Source: Kiritimatiellia bacterium (lineage in GTDB: Bacteria; Verrucomicrobiota; Kiritimatiellia; UBA8416; YA12-FULL-48-11). From it: a DNA stretch of 64,000 bases. The stretch is from contig JAQUPZ010000004.1 of NCBI GenBank assembly GCA_028716365.1, positions 1 to 64,000 on the forward strand, given 5' to 3'. Of the stretch, positions 45,989-55,330 are shown one piece after another; the stretch's first letter is position 1, and every line of letters begins with the position of its first letter. The position numbers and the translations under genes are program-made. The notes beneath the pieces were generated by a model, which had not been told where the DNA came from, did no database searches, and was given only the letters and a program-made list of their open reading frames with translations.

Positions 45989-46996
45989 CTATTTGCTTTG
46001 CCAATGATCGTTCTTTTCCAAAACGGAAGATGGCCCATTCCCGTCAAGCCATGTTTTGGCCGCGTTATCATCGCGCAACCATGTATCCCAGAAGGCAGTA
46101 CTCAATGCCAGTATTGCTCGATGATGGTTCTGGTTTTGCTTCCCGGTATTTCCTCGCACGATGCCATCAGTAAATGCTGAGTGTTCAGCGCCGTCGAGGA
46201 CCAGCTCGTATTTGCCTCCCGGTGGTAATGCGGGAAATACTGCGAGACGAGATTCCATGTCAGCATCACCAATGGGAGCGATATCTTTCGTGCCGGTCAT
46301 CAGCATCCAGGGTATCTTTACACCGCCAAATACCTGTTTTAAATCACCATCACTCCGGCGTGGACTGCTAGGGCTGAATGCTATGGCTGCTTTGATTCGC
46401 GGGTCGGTGAAAGATATATTCCCGTGAAATATACTCTGGCCGCTGACCGCCTGAGTGGTCACTGCACCGAACGAATGGCCGGACATGCCGATTCGCTTGA
46501 GATCAAGACGCCCCGTCAATGCATGACCATCGGTCCTGTTCCATAAATCAAGCTGATCGATTACGGCTGGAACATCTTTCACCCGGAGCATGAAATTCTG
46601 CGCTCCAGCCGCCTGTTGCATTGCCGACATTCTCTGTCCCAGCGGGGCGTTCTTCCAGACAGATGTATCACTCCCCGGATGTTGGAGGAATACTGATACA
46701 TAGCCGCGTGCCGCCCAGTGTTTACCAAGATACGAACATCCTTCGCGCGATCCACCCAATCCATGACTGAAAAGAATAACAGGTGCGGGTGTTTTCTGTG
46801 GCGGGAAATAGATGCGAATTGGAATGTCGCGTTGCCGTCCCTTGTCGTCAACTGTGAAATCCAGTATTTCAGGACTGCGCTGATCGGAAATTGTCAGAGG
46901 GTCATAGTTCTGTTTCTCTGCAAGCGCCAGTCCATCCAGCAGCGCAAGGACCAAAAAGGTGACATAAGAGCAATAATGATTGATAAAGATATTCAT
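45989..46996 (-). CDS. Secreted dienelactone hydrolase/lipase-like alpha/beta hydrolase
   Basis: This 335-residue protein has a leader peptide (YVTFLVLALLDGLALA). The fold resembles chlorophyllase/PAF-acetylhydrolase-like enzymes: the oxyanion segment is FSHGLGGSREGCSYLG, the nucleophile elbow GHSFGA, an Asp in GTKDIAP and the His in GAEHSAF. Residues 45-60 (DDKGRQRDIPIRIYFP) match predicted dienelactone hydrolases. It is the first of the leftward genes here, with 111 bases to the aldolase gene. It shares a 129-base divergent region with the first sulfatase gene. Confidence 0.8.
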   Translation of the reverse strand: MNIFINHYCSYVTFLVLALLDGLALAEKQNYDPLTISDQRSPEILDFTVDDKGRQRDIPIRIYFPPQKTPAPVILFSHGLGGSREGCSYLGKHWAARGYVSVFLQHPGSDTSVWKNAPLGQRMSAMQQAAGAQNFMLRVKDVPAVIDQLDLWNRTDGHALTGRLDLKRIGMSGHSFGAVTTQAVSGQSIFHGNISFTDPRIKAAIAFSPSSPRRSDGDLKQVFGGVKIPWMLMTGTKDIAPIGDADMESRLAVFPALPPGGKYELVLDGAEHSAFTDGIVRGNTGKQNQNHHRAILALSTAFWDTWLRDDNAAKTWLDGNGPSSVLEKNDHWQSK

Positions 46997-47032
46997 TGAT
47001 CCTTCATTTCAACTAACGAAGAACCTCGTCGG

Positions 47033-47086
47033 ATTATTGTGTCAATAATTGATATTCAAGATGTATTATTCCGTGATGGATAATAC
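47033..47086. promoter_or_regulatory. Two palindromes in the hydrolase/sulfatase divergent region
   Basis: ATTATTGTGTCAATAAT (47033-47049) is a perfect 7-3-7 inverted repeat. GTATTAT (47063-47069) and ATAATAC (47080-47086) form a second inverted repeat with a 10-base spacer. Both lie in the 129-base gap between the divergent lipase-like and sulfatase genes and are good candidates for operators. The regulator is unknown. Confidence 0.4.
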
Positions 47087-47125
47087 AATTAAGTAATAAA
47101 CAACAAAATTAAAATTGGAACGTTA

Positions 47126-48529
47126 ATGAATATAATGAAACGACGTGATTTTGTAAAAATAACAGGAATGGGATTATCGATGGCGATAATGCCAGAATTT
47201 TTGAATGCAGTGATAACATCAAGTAGTGTTCGATCTAAGCCAAATATTATTTTCATTCTTGCCGATGATATGGCGCATGGTGATCTTGGCTGTTTCGGTC
47301 AGAAGAAAATCAAAACACCGAATATAGATCGTATGGCAAAAGAGGGAATACGCTTCACGCAATTGTATACGGGTACAAGCGTATGTGCGCCTTCGAGGGC
47401 ATCGCTCATGACAGGGTTAAATATGGGACATTGTCCAATACGGGCAAACAGGGAGATTAAACCTGAAGGACAGATGCCGTTGCCTGGAGATGTGCCGACT
47501 GTCGCTGAAGTTCTTAAATCGGCAGGTTATGCCACGGCATGTACAGGTAAATGGGGGTTGGGAATGTTCGACACGACAGGTAGTCCGCTTAAAAAGGGAT
47601 TCGATCATTTCTTCGGGTATAATTGTCAGAGACACGCCCACAGCTATTTTCCGTCATATCTGTATTCGGATGACAAACGCATTGAACTTGACGGGAAAAC
47701 ATATTCCCAGAATCTTATTGCTGACGACACATTCAAGTGGGTTCGCGCACACTCAAACCAGCCTTTCTTCCTTTTTGCTGCATGGACGCTTCCTCATGCA
47801 AAATACGAAATTGATGATCTTGGTGAATATGCTTCGACTGACTGGAATACTATTGCCAAAACATATGCGGCCATGGTGTCGCGATTTGACAGGGACGTGG
47901 GACGGTTGATTGAACTTATTAAAGAACTTAAATTGGATGAGAAAACAGTCATATTTCTTTCTGTCGGTGACAACGGTCCTCAATTTGCACCGGACAGTGA
48001 AACAGGGAAATTCTTCGAAGAAGCAACTGAAAAACAGTTCCGCGGTTTCAAGCGGACCATGTACGAGGGTGGATTTGTACGGTGGCCGGGACAGGTACCT
48101 GCCGGAAAGGTAAGTGATGAACCATGGGCGTTCTGGGATTTCCTCCCGACATGTGCCGAACTCGCGGGTGCTAAACTGCCAGACAATGTGAAGACGGATG
48201 GATTGTCGGTAGTATCGGCCATTATGGGCGGCAGAATGCCGGAGAGGCCGTATTTCTACTGGGAACTTCACGAACCACATTTCATGCAGGCTACGCGGTT
48301 TGATAATTGGAAAGCTGTAAGGCCGGAACTCGGAAAACCTGTAGAACTTTATAATTTAAAAACTGATCCAGGTGAACAAAATGATCTTGCTGCAAAGAAC
48401 CCTGAAATTGTAGCGAAGGCGGAGGAAATATTGAAAACAGCCCGAGTTGATTCCCCGGACTGGCCAATGAAGCCAGCGAAACGGCAAGTGAAGAAAGAAA
48501 AAGGTCAGGGAAAGACGGCTCGTCAGTAG
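47126..48529 (+). CDS. Exported formylglycine-dependent sulfatase 1
   Basis: The 467-residue product has a Tat-like leader (MKRRDFVKITGMGLSMAIM). The sulfatase fold is clear: PNIIFILADDMAHGDLG supplies metal aspartates. The activation motif is CAPSR (C87, in SVCAPSRASLMTG), the Cys type converted to formylglycine by FGE or an anSME. CTGKWGLG, LPHAKY and VGDNGPQ follow with further active-site residues. The last residues (GKTARQ) and the stop codon lie inside a REP element that begins at 48516, so the natural C-terminus may have been altered. It should remove sulfate esters from a polysaccharide. The next intact gene is a second sulfatase. Confidence 0.93.
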   Translation: MNIMKRRDFVKITGMGLSMAIMPEFLNAVITSSSVRSKPNIIFILADDMAHGDLGCFGQKKIKTPNIDRMAKEGIRFTQLYTGTSVCAPSRASLMTGLNMGHCPIRANREIKPEGQMPLPGDVPTVAEVLKSAGYATACTGKWGLGMFDTTGSPLKKGFDHFFGYNCQRHAHSYFPSYLYSDDKRIELDGKTYSQNLIADDTFKWVRAHSNQPFFLFAAWTLPHAKYEIDDLGEYASTDWNTIAKTYAAMVSRFDRDVGRLIELIKELKLDEKTVIFLSVGDNGPQFAPDSETGKFFEEATEKQFRGFKRTMYEGGFVRWPGQVPAGKVSDEPWAFWDFLPTCAELAGAKLPDNVKTDGLSVVSAIMGGRMPERPYFYWELHEPHFMQATRFDNWKAVRPELGKPVELYNLKTDPGEQNDLAAKNPEIVAKAEEILKTARVDSPDWPMKPAKRQVKKEKGQGKTARQ

Positions 48530-48598
48530 ACTCGCCCTCCCGGAATGAATACAAAACGAAAAGAGTCGGGTTGGGAGGGCGAGTGTACCCGCGAGCCG
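48516..48598. repeat. REP pair (inverted) overlapping the sulfatase 3' end
   Basis: A copy beginning CGGCTCGTCAGTAGACTCG (48516-48540) faces an inverted, diverged copy (48573-48598; GGAGGGCGAGTGTACCCGCG...). CTCGCCCTCCC and GGGAGGGCGAG form a strong stem. The TAG stop codon of the sulfatase gene lies in the first copy. A third copy follows the transposase at 49086-49109. This is the usual arrangement of REP elements around a RAYT gene. Confidence 0.75.
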
Positions 48599-48605
48599 CA
48601 ATATC

Positions 48606-49080
48606 ATGAGTTGGATAGATAACGAAAAATATCCGAAACGAAGGAAACCTGCATCTGGGGTACATATTGATCTGGCTAATCCAACAATTGTATTTCTGAC
48701 TGTTTGTACAAAGGATAGAAAACAATGGCTTTTATTGCCTGACGCTGGCATTTGTCTCTTTGATGCTTGGCAGAAATCAAATGCATGGAAGGTAGGATAT
48801 TATCTGCTTGTGCCGGATCATATCCACCTATTCTGCAGTCCTGCCGATTTGAATATTTCGATGGATAGGTGGGTGTCTTACTGGAAAAGACAAGTTTAGC
48901 ATGAATTGTAATCATCAAGAATGGACTTGGCAATCCCGGCATTGGGATACTCGATTAAGGCGTGAAGAGAGTTACAATGATAAGTGGGAATATGTTCGAC
49001 AGAATCCTGTGAGGGCAGGTCTTGTGAATGATCCGGATGGATGGCCACATTTTGGGATGATGAATGTGTTGCGATGGTAA
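48606..49080 (+). pseudogene. REP-associated tyrosine transposase (RAYT, IS200-like), frameshifted
   Basis: The first part (48606-48899) encodes an IS200/Y1-transposase-like protein with the HUH motif in VPDHIHLFCSP and ends at a TAG after SYWKRQV. In the next frame, 48901-49080 encodes the missing C-terminus: HWDTRLRREESYNDKWEYV, with the presumed catalytic Tyr, then RQNPVRAGLV. Removing one A from the AAAA run at 48885-48888 would join the halves as SYWKDKFS. This is a one-base insertion in a homopolymer: a recent pseudogene or a sequencing error. REP copies flank it on both sides. Confidence 0.85.
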
Positions 49081-49085
49081 AAGGG

Positions 49086-49109
49086 CGGCTCGTCAGTAGT
49101 CTCGCCCTC
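49086..49109 (+). repeat. REP copy downstream of the RAYT
   Basis: This 24-base element begins CGGCTCGTCAGTAG and ends CTCGCCCTC. It matches the copy at 48516-48540 except for one internal base (T for A). Together the two form direct repeats flanking the RAYT gene. It ends 39 bases before the start codon of the second sulfatase, so it could lie in that gene's leader. Confidence 0.75.
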
Positions 49110-49148
49110 ACATGGACATGAAAAGCAGTAATAAGGAAGGGTTTGACT

Positions 49149-50648
49149 ATGAATAATATTAATCGTCGTGACTTCTTGAAAATTACTGGCTTGTGCAGTG
49201 TATTTCTATCAATCTCTAAATTTACTCTTACCGCGGGTACAAATGCGCTGGCAGGTCGCAGGCCCAACATCATTCTTATCCTCACTGATGATCAGGGATA
49301 CGGTGATTTAGGGCGTAACGGAAATCCTGTGATCAAGACTCCCAATCTCGACAGGATGTACGATGAGAGTGTTCACTTTGAGGATTTTCATACAAGTCCG
49401 ACATGCGCGCCGACCAGATCTTCAATAATAAGCGGTAAACATGAATTCAAGAATGGTGTGACACATACCATCTATGAGCGGGAACGCATGAGTCTGAAAA
49501 CTACGACAATTGCGCAGGTCTTGAAGTCATCCGGTTACACAACAGGGATATTCGGCAAGTGGCACCTTGGTGATGAGGATGAATACCAGCCGGAAAAGCG
49601 CGGGTTTGATGAAGTTTATATTCACGGCGCCGGTGGAATAGGTCAGTCGTATCCGGGAACGTGTGGAGATGCACCTGGTAATTCGTATTTCAGTCCGGTC
49701 ATCAAGCACAACGGCAAATTCGAGAAAACGGAAGGTTACTGTACGGATGTTTTCTTTACACAGGCGATGAAGTGGATTGAATCGGCGAAGGGAAAGAAGC
49801 CATTCTACATTCATATTACTCCAAATGCACCGCATGCTCCTTTGGATTGTCCACCTGAATACGAGAAAATATATACTGGCAAGGTTGATGAAAGGGCCGC
49901 CAAGTTTTTCGGCATGATCACCAATATCGATGATAATGTAGGTAAACTCATGGCGAAATTGAAGAAATTGGGGATTGATGAGAATACACTGGTAATTTAT
50001 GTCAATGACAATGGCGGTACGGCAGGTTGTAAGGTCTTTAATGCGGGAATGCGCGGTACAAAGGGTACGGCGTTCAATGGCGGTACGCGATCCATGTCTC
50101 TCTGGCGCTGGCCGGGAGTTATCAAGCCGGCGGCGTGTGACAAGCTGACTGCTCATCTTGACATGTTCCCGACATTTGCAGAACTGGCGGGTGCAAAGGT
50201 GCCGTATGAAGTTGCAAAGAAACTGGATGGATTCAGTCTTGTCCGGCTTCTGGAAAATCCACGGACCGGATGGCATGAAGACCGAATGCTTTTTACACAC
50301 CTTGGTCGCTGGAAGACAGGTGTGGAACCGGTAAAATATGGAGTATGCAGTGTACGGTGGCGAAATTTCCTGCAGGTACGCGAAAAAAACAAATGGTGTC
50401 TGTACGACCTTAAGGCAGATCCGGGCGAGAAGAATGATATAGCCGCGCAGCATGCCGACGTAGTTGAGAAATTGGATAAGGCGTATGACGCATGGTGGGC
50501 AGATGTTCTACCATGCATGGAGAATGAACAGGCATATAAGACAGCGCCGACGGTGAATCCATTTAGGGAGCAGTACTGGAAACAATATGGTGGCCCAGGA
50601 CCGAACAATGTTCCGTCAGGCACACAAGCTCCTTCAAAGAAAAATTGA
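49149..50648 (+). CDS. Exported formylglycine-dependent sulfatase 2
   Basis: The start is at ATG 49149 (499 residues), with AAGGAAGG upstream; a TTG at 49143 is less likely. A Tat signal (NRRDFLKITG) leads into the sulfatase fold. Landmarks are PNIILILTDDQGYGDLG, the activation motif CAPTR (C86), FGKWHLG and PNAPHAPLDCP, and NDNGGT. The length and the sub-motifs resemble arylsulfatase A-type enzymes (S1 family). It is only distantly similar to sulfatase 1, so they probably attack different sulfate positions. The fucosidase gene follows 89 bases downstream on the same strand. Confidence 0.93.
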   Translation: MNNINRRDFLKITGLCSVFLSISKFTLTAGTNALAGRRPNIILILTDDQGYGDLGRNGNPVIKTPNLDRMYDESVHFEDFHTSPTCAPTRSSIISGKHEFKNGVTHTIYERERMSLKTTTIAQVLKSSGYTTGIFGKWHLGDEDEYQPEKRGFDEVYIHGAGGIGQSYPGTCGDAPGNSYFSPVIKHNGKFEKTEGYCTDVFFTQAMKWIESAKGKKPFYIHITPNAPHAPLDCPPEYEKIYTGKVDERAAKFFGMITNIDDNVGKLMAKLKKLGIDENTLVIYVNDNGGTAGCKVFNAGMRGTKGTAFNGGTRSMSLWRWPGVIKPAACDKLTAHLDMFPTFAELAGAKVPYEVAKKLDGFSLVRLLENPRTGWHEDRMLFTHLGRWKTGVEPVKYGVCSVRWRNFLQVREKNKWCLYDLKADPGEKNDIAAQHADVVEKLDKAYDAWWADVLPCMENEQAYKTAPTVNPFREQYWKQYGGPGPNNVPSGTQAPSKKN

Positions 50649-50737
50649 TAATGGCTGTAATGTGATTTGCTTGACGGTATCACATTGTCAATCTAGGCTT
50701 TGCAACATCTTCCGACTTATAACTAAAGGAGAATAAT

Positions 50738-52522
50738 ATGCGAAGGTTACTTACAGTTGTTGGTGTTCTGATTGCAATTTTGTCAGTAATTCCCGTACTC
50801 AAATCTGCAGAAGAAAAGAATTCTGCTTTACCCGAGGAAACAAAGGAACAGCGTGATGCCCGCATGAAATGGTGGCGCGAGGCGCGGTTTGGAATGTTCA
50901 TTCACTGGGGTGTATATTCAGTCCCGGCCGGAACATATGATGGTAAGGAAATTGCCGGGATTGGCGAATGGATAATGAACCGCGGCAAGATCCCTGTTGA
51001 TGTTTATGCCAAATATACCGAGAAGTTCAACCCTGTTAAATTCAACGCAGATGAATGGGTAAGTATCGCAAAGAATGCAGGTATGAAATATATTGTTATC
51101 ACCTCCAAACATCACGATGGCTTCGCAATGTTCCATTCAAAGGCAAGCAAATATAACATTTACGATGCCACTCCTTTCAAGCGTGATCCACTGAAGGAAC
51201 TCTCTGAAGCCTGTGAGAAACAGGGTGTAAAACTGGGATTTTATTATTCCCAGGCGCAGGACTGGCATCATCCGGGTGGTGCCGCATCAGGTGGTCACTG
51301 GGACAAGGAAAAGCAGGATGGCGATATGACTGAGTACATCAAGAACATTGCTATGCCTCAGGTGAAAGAAATTCTCAGTAATTATGGCAAAATTGCAGTT
51401 CTCTGGTGGGATACACCGACTGATATGACTAAAGAGCGGGCAGAAATGCTGTTGCCTTTGCTTCAGCTTCAGCCTGGGATAATCTGGAACAACCGGTTGG
51501 GTGGCGGATATCACGGTGACACGGAAACTCCTGAACAATTCATTCCTGCGACTGGTTATCCCGGGCGCGACTGGGAAACCTGTATGACCATGAATGGCAC
51601 ATGGGGGTATAAATCGTATGACCACAATTGGAAACCGGTGGAAGTACTTCTACGTAATCTGGTTGATATTGCCAGCAAGGGTGGTAATTACCTGTTGAAT
51701 GTTGGTCCCACATCGGAAGGCCAAATTCCCGAACCAAGCGTAGAACGCCTAAAGGAGGTTGGCAAGTGGATAAAGGCAAATGGTGATGCGATTTACTGCA
51801 CGAGCGCCAGTCCATTCAAGAGATTGGGCTGGGGGCGCTGTACGCAGAAACCCTTTGACGCCGCTCAGGGCAGGCCCAGTATATTGTATTTTCATGTATT
51901 TGACTGGCCCAAGGATGGCAAACTTGTAGTGCCGGGCCTGAAGAATAAAATCAATAATTCCTACCTTCTGACTGATCAAAACAAGTCGAAACTGGCAGTG
52001 ACACCCGGTGAAGAGGGTACAGTGGTCATTGCAGTCGGAGAAAAAGCGCCAGATCCAATCGTATCTGTGGTGGTTGCAGAAATTGAAGGTGTACCGGATG
52101 TTACCGTCCCACCCCTAGTCCAGGAATCGGATGGTTCAATAATACTTCTTCCGGGTGATGCTGAAATTCACGGAAGTGCCAAAGTCCAGAATAGTCACGG
52201 TAAGGAAAATATTGGTTACTGGACTGATGTTTCATGTTTTGTAACGTGGAAATTCAAGGTGATAAAACCCGGGAAATTCAATGTTGAAATTACCAGCGCA
52301 TGCGAAGGCAAAGGTGGAAGTGAATATACCGTAAGTGTTGGTAATGAAAGCCTCAAGGGCATGGTTGATGGCACCGGCAAATGGGATAAGTTCAAATCGA
52401 AAAAACTGGGTGTAATTTCAATTCCTGAAGCTGGAATGGTTGAACTTGTAGTCAAACCATTGAATAAAAAGAACGCCGGAGTAATGAACCTCCAGTCCAT
52501 CACCCTGAAACCGTGCGGGTAA
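50738..52522 (+). CDS. Secreted alpha-L-fucosidase, GH29
   Basis: The 594-residue protein has a signal peptide (about 23 residues). The GH29 barrel is clear: WWREARFGMFIHWGVYSVPAG, YIVITSKHHDGFAMF, GFYYSQAQDWHHP, and the nucleophile strand AVLWWDTPTD with D225. LLNVGPTSEGQIP closes the catalytic domain. A C-terminal beta-sandwich (about 440-590) may bind carbohydrate. It should release terminal alpha-L-fucose. Coupled with two sulfatases directly upstream, this suggests a sulfated fucose-containing glycan. AAAGGAG precedes the ATG, and the next gene starts 30 bases after the stop. Confidence 0.93.
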   Translation: MRRLLTVVGVLIAILSVIPVLKSAEEKNSALPEETKEQRDARMKWWREARFGMFIHWGVYSVPAGTYDGKEIAGIGEWIMNRGKIPVDVYAKYTEKFNPVKFNADEWVSIAKNAGMKYIVITSKHHDGFAMFHSKASKYNIYDATPFKRDPLKELSEACEKQGVKLGFYYSQAQDWHHPGGAASGGHWDKEKQDGDMTEYIKNIAMPQVKEILSNYGKIAVLWWDTPTDMTKERAEMLLPLLQLQPGIIWNNRLGGGYHGDTETPEQFIPATGYPGRDWETCMTMNGTWGYKSYDHNWKPVEVLLRNLVDIASKGGNYLLNVGPTSEGQIPEPSVERLKEVGKWIKANGDAIYCTSASPFKRLGWGRCTQKPFDAAQGRPSILYFHVFDWPKDGKLVVPGLKNKINNSYLLTDQNKSKLAVTPGEEGTVVIAVGEKAPDPIVSVVVAEIEGVPDVTVPPLVQESDGSIILLPGDAEIHGSAKVQNSHGKENIGYWTDVSCFVTWKFKVIKPGKFNVEITSACEGKGGSEYTVSVGNESLKGMVDGTGKWDKFKSKKLGVISIPEAGMVELVVKPLNKKNAGVMNLQSITLKPCG

Positions 52523-52552
52523 GCGTATGACATATCGTACGAGGAAAATTTT

Positions 52553-54256
52553 ATGAAAAAAGGAGCTTTTTGCTATTCGCTGGCTATTACAATGATATTG
52601 GGATTGTTTTCATGTGTATCAGCCGTACAGGCAGAAGAGAAATCCCAGGGATATCCAGACCGGTGGGTATATGTGTCGCGAAACTTAACTAAAGACGAGG
52701 ATGTTGACCAGATCCGTGAAATTACAGAAACGTCACGTAAACACGGGTTAAATGGAATGCTTCTGGCCTCTTCATGGGATTACTTGCACCAGTGGAAAGA
52801 GGATCGCCTTAAACGACTGGAAAAAATCAAAGCCAGCTGCGCGGAAAATAAAATAGATATCATTCCCATCCTGTGGTCGGTCGGCTACGGGTCCGGTCTT
52901 GGAATCGACAAAAACCTCGCAGAAGGTCTGCCATGCAAAAATATACCGTTCATCGTTGAAGGAAAAGAAGCGCGGCTTGCCCCGGATTCTGATGTAAAAT
53001 TTATTAATGGTGGTTTTGAGGAATTCCAGAACAACAGGATGAAAGGTTATGCATTCCATGACAGGCCGGGTCAGGTTTCTTTTGTCGATACAAATATATT
53101 TAAAAGCGGCAGAACATCATTAAGATTTGAGAATTACGGTGATCATCCTCATGGTCATGCACGTGTGATGCAGGAATTTTCCATAAAGCCCAACCGGCAG
53201 TACCGCGTTTCGTGCTGGGTTCGAACGGAAAACATTGAGCCGGTAACTGCATTCATGATCCAGGTATACGGGCCAAAAGAAAATATTGCACCTTTTCATC
53301 CAAAAATTAAATCAACAACTGATTGGCAGGAAATGTCGCTGGTTTTCATGAGCCAGCAATATGACAAGGTGAAAGTATATGCAGGTCTGTGGGGTGGTAA
53401 ATCCGGCAGGTTATGGCTTGATGACTTCAAGATTGAGGAAATAGCCCTTGTAAATGTCCTGCGGCGGCACGGTACCCCGCTGACGGTAACCAGCGAAGAC
53501 GGGAAGGTGACATATACTGAAGGACAGGACTATGAACCTGTTATCGACTCGAAGTTCAATCTTCGTCATCCACGTAAGGATAACCCGTCAATTCGACTCA
53601 CTGGAAACAGTCGAATGAAAAATGGTCAGCGTGTTCTTGTTTCATGTTATCACGGCATGGCGATCAATGACGGACAGGTTACTGTGTGCATGTCCGAACC
53701 AAAACTTTATGATTTCTGGCGGGAATCGGCGATAGCAGTGAAAAAACATCTTAATTCTGATAAGTGGTTCCTTAGCATGGATGAAATCCGCGCCGGCGGT
53801 TCGTGTGCGGCATGCAAGGCGCGGAACCAGAGTATGGGTGAAATTCTTGGAGATTGTATTACAAAACAGATCAAAATAATCCGCGAGGTAAAGCCGGCCG
53901 CGAAAGTTTATATATGGTCGGACATGCTTGATCCGAACCACAATGCACATGGCAACTATTATCTCGTTGATGGTGATTTTACGAACTCCTGGAACCATGT
54001 GCCGAAAGATCTGATCATCTGCTGCTGGTATTTCAAAATGCGTGAACCAAGTATGCAGTTCTTCTCTGGTCTTGGGTTTGAAACGCTGGCCGGCGCTTAT
54101 TATGATGGTGACACGATGGATAACATTAATGGCTGGATCAAGACGGTCAACGAGACACCGAAGTGCCAAGGCATCATGTATACTACATGGCAAAACAAGT
54201 ACAAACTTCTTCCTGACTTCGGCGATGCAGTCGTAAAAGAATCCAGGCCGAAGTAA
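52553..54256 (+). CDS. Secreted barrel protein with inserted carbohydrate-binding-like module
   Basis: The 567-residue product has a signal peptide (to about 28). A TIM-barrel start (about 40-130; HGLNGMLLASSWDYLHQW) is interrupted by a beta-sandwich of CBM4/9 type (about 150-300; FINGGFEEFQNNRMKGY, LWLDDFKIEE). The barrel then resumes (about 360-560): WFLSMDEIRAGGSCAACKAR, VYIWSDMLDPNHNA, IMYTTWQNKY. The Asp-Glu pair in MDEIR resembles the catalytic pair of GH20-like enzymes, and a cysteine pair (CAAC) follows it. I do not recognise an exact family. It is last in the sulfatase-fucosidase run, with GAGG upstream of its ATG. Confidence 0.6.
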   Translation: MKKGAFCYSLAITMILGLFSCVSAVQAEEKSQGYPDRWVYVSRNLTKDEDVDQIREITETSRKHGLNGMLLASSWDYLHQWKEDRLKRLEKIKASCAENKIDIIPILWSVGYGSGLGIDKNLAEGLPCKNIPFIVEGKEARLAPDSDVKFINGGFEEFQNNRMKGYAFHDRPGQVSFVDTNIFKSGRTSLRFENYGDHPHGHARVMQEFSIKPNRQYRVSCWVRTENIEPVTAFMIQVYGPKENIAPFHPKIKSTTDWQEMSLVFMSQQYDKVKVYAGLWGGKSGRLWLDDFKIEEIALVNVLRRHGTPLTVTSEDGKVTYTEGQDYEPVIDSKFNLRHPRKDNPSIRLTGNSRMKNGQRVLVSCYHGMAINDGQVTVCMSEPKLYDFWRESAIAVKKHLNSDKWFLSMDEIRAGGSCAACKARNQSMGEILGDCITKQIKIIREVKPAAKVYIWSDMLDPNHNAHGNYYLVDGDFTNSWNHVPKDLIICCWYFKMREPSMQFFSGLGFETLAGAYYDGDTMDNINGWIKTVNETPKCQGIMYTTWQNKYKLLPDFGDAVVKESRPK

Positions 54257-54280
54257 TAAATCCTTCCGTTAATAATGGGA

Positions 54281-55192
54281 CTATGATTTATCAGAGAGCG
54301 GCCATTTCATTTTTTTGCGGAAATCGCGTGGTGTCTGTTTGAGCAGTTCGCCAAACTTATGGTTGAAATGCGAAAGGTTGTTGAATCCCGAGGCAAATGC
54401 AATTTCGCTGATAGACAGGTCTGTCTCGATCAACTGGCGACTGGCAAAATCAAGCCTGACTTCGGTAACAAACTGGGTAAAAGTTTTACCGGTATGTTTC
54501 TTGAATTGCCGCTCGAATGTGGCCTTGCTCATATCAGCCTGTTTGAGAACGTCGGTGAAATGCAGTCCCTCGTTAAAATGGTGGAAAACCAGGAAAATGG
54601 CTTTCTGAATGCCTTTGTATGTTGACTGGCTGCTGGGTGGCATGAATGTTTTATGCGAAAGCAGTTCCCTGTTTTTCGGCGGTACATTTGAGAGTTCCTG
54701 CAAAATTAACATAAACAGTGCAAACCGGCCAACACCTCCCTGTTTCGGCATAGACTGGATAAGTTTTGAAACTTCGCGGGCTGAATCACCGGTGAAATGG
54801 ATTCCCCGTTCGGCATCCTGCCATAGCCTGCGCAACGCCAGAGTTTCCGGTATCTGCCAGAACGGGTGCTCCGGTTCGAAGTTGAACTGGATTGCATAAC
54901 CTGATGATTGATGCAGTCCGTGCCAGTAATGGGGCAGGTTGGGACCGATCATTACCAGGTCCGCCGCTTTAAAGGTTGTGATATCATCTCCGACAAAGCG
55001 CGTACCGGAACCCTTTGTCACAAGTGTGAGCTCCATTTGTGAGTGATGATGCCATTCGTGACCGGCGCCTTTGAATGGATGAATTGTTCCATCTATAGCA
55101 ACTACTTCCACATCACTGACGTTGTCGCTCCATTGAAGGAATCGGAATGATTCGCCAGGTAAAAGCTGTATTTGTTCAGCCCTGAGTTTCAT
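54281..55192 (-). CDS. AraC-family transcriptional regulator
   Basis: The start at 55192 (303 residues) is favoured over 55204 because AGAGG lies 5 bases before it. The N-terminal cupin-like sensor domain (about 10-150; HEWHHHSQMELTLVTKGSG) is followed by a two-helix-turn-helix DNA-binding domain (about 200-300). That part contains DMSKATFERQFKKHTGKTF and IAFASGFNNLSHFNHKFGE, typical of AraC. It is divergent from the isomerase-kinase-dehydrogenase operon across 138 bases and is the most likely regulator of it. It ends 24 bases from the convergent barrel gene, so it may also act on the glycan genes. Confidence 0.93.
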   Translation of the reverse strand: MKLRAEQIQLLPGESFRFLQWSDNVSDVEVVAIDGTIHPFKGAGHEWHHHSQMELTLVTKGSGTRFVGDDITTFKAADLVMIGPNLPHYWHGLHQSSGYAIQFNFEPEHPFWQIPETLALRRLWQDAERGIHFTGDSAREVSKLIQSMPKQGGVGRFALFMLILQELSNVPPKNRELLSHKTFMPPSSQSTYKGIQKAIFLVFHHFNEGLHFTDVLKQADMSKATFERQFKKHTGKTFTQFVTEVRLDFASRQLIETDLSISEIAFASGFNNLSHFNHKFGELLKQTPRDFRKKMKWPLSDKS

Positions 55193-55330
55193 AAGACCTC
55201 TCATGCAAACCTGTCAACCGGCCCAAAATGATGCCAAAGCACAAAGAATTGAGCCTACAGGCCAAGAATTCATTTCGAATAATGATCTATCATATGCCCA
55301 TAATCAATCAAAACATAGGAGGAGTAAGCG

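Noticed and set aside
49527..50453. 308-codon frame on the minus strand
   Set aside because: It lies fully inside the second sulfatase gene in antisense, has no ribosome binding site or domain, and the sense product has strong motifs.
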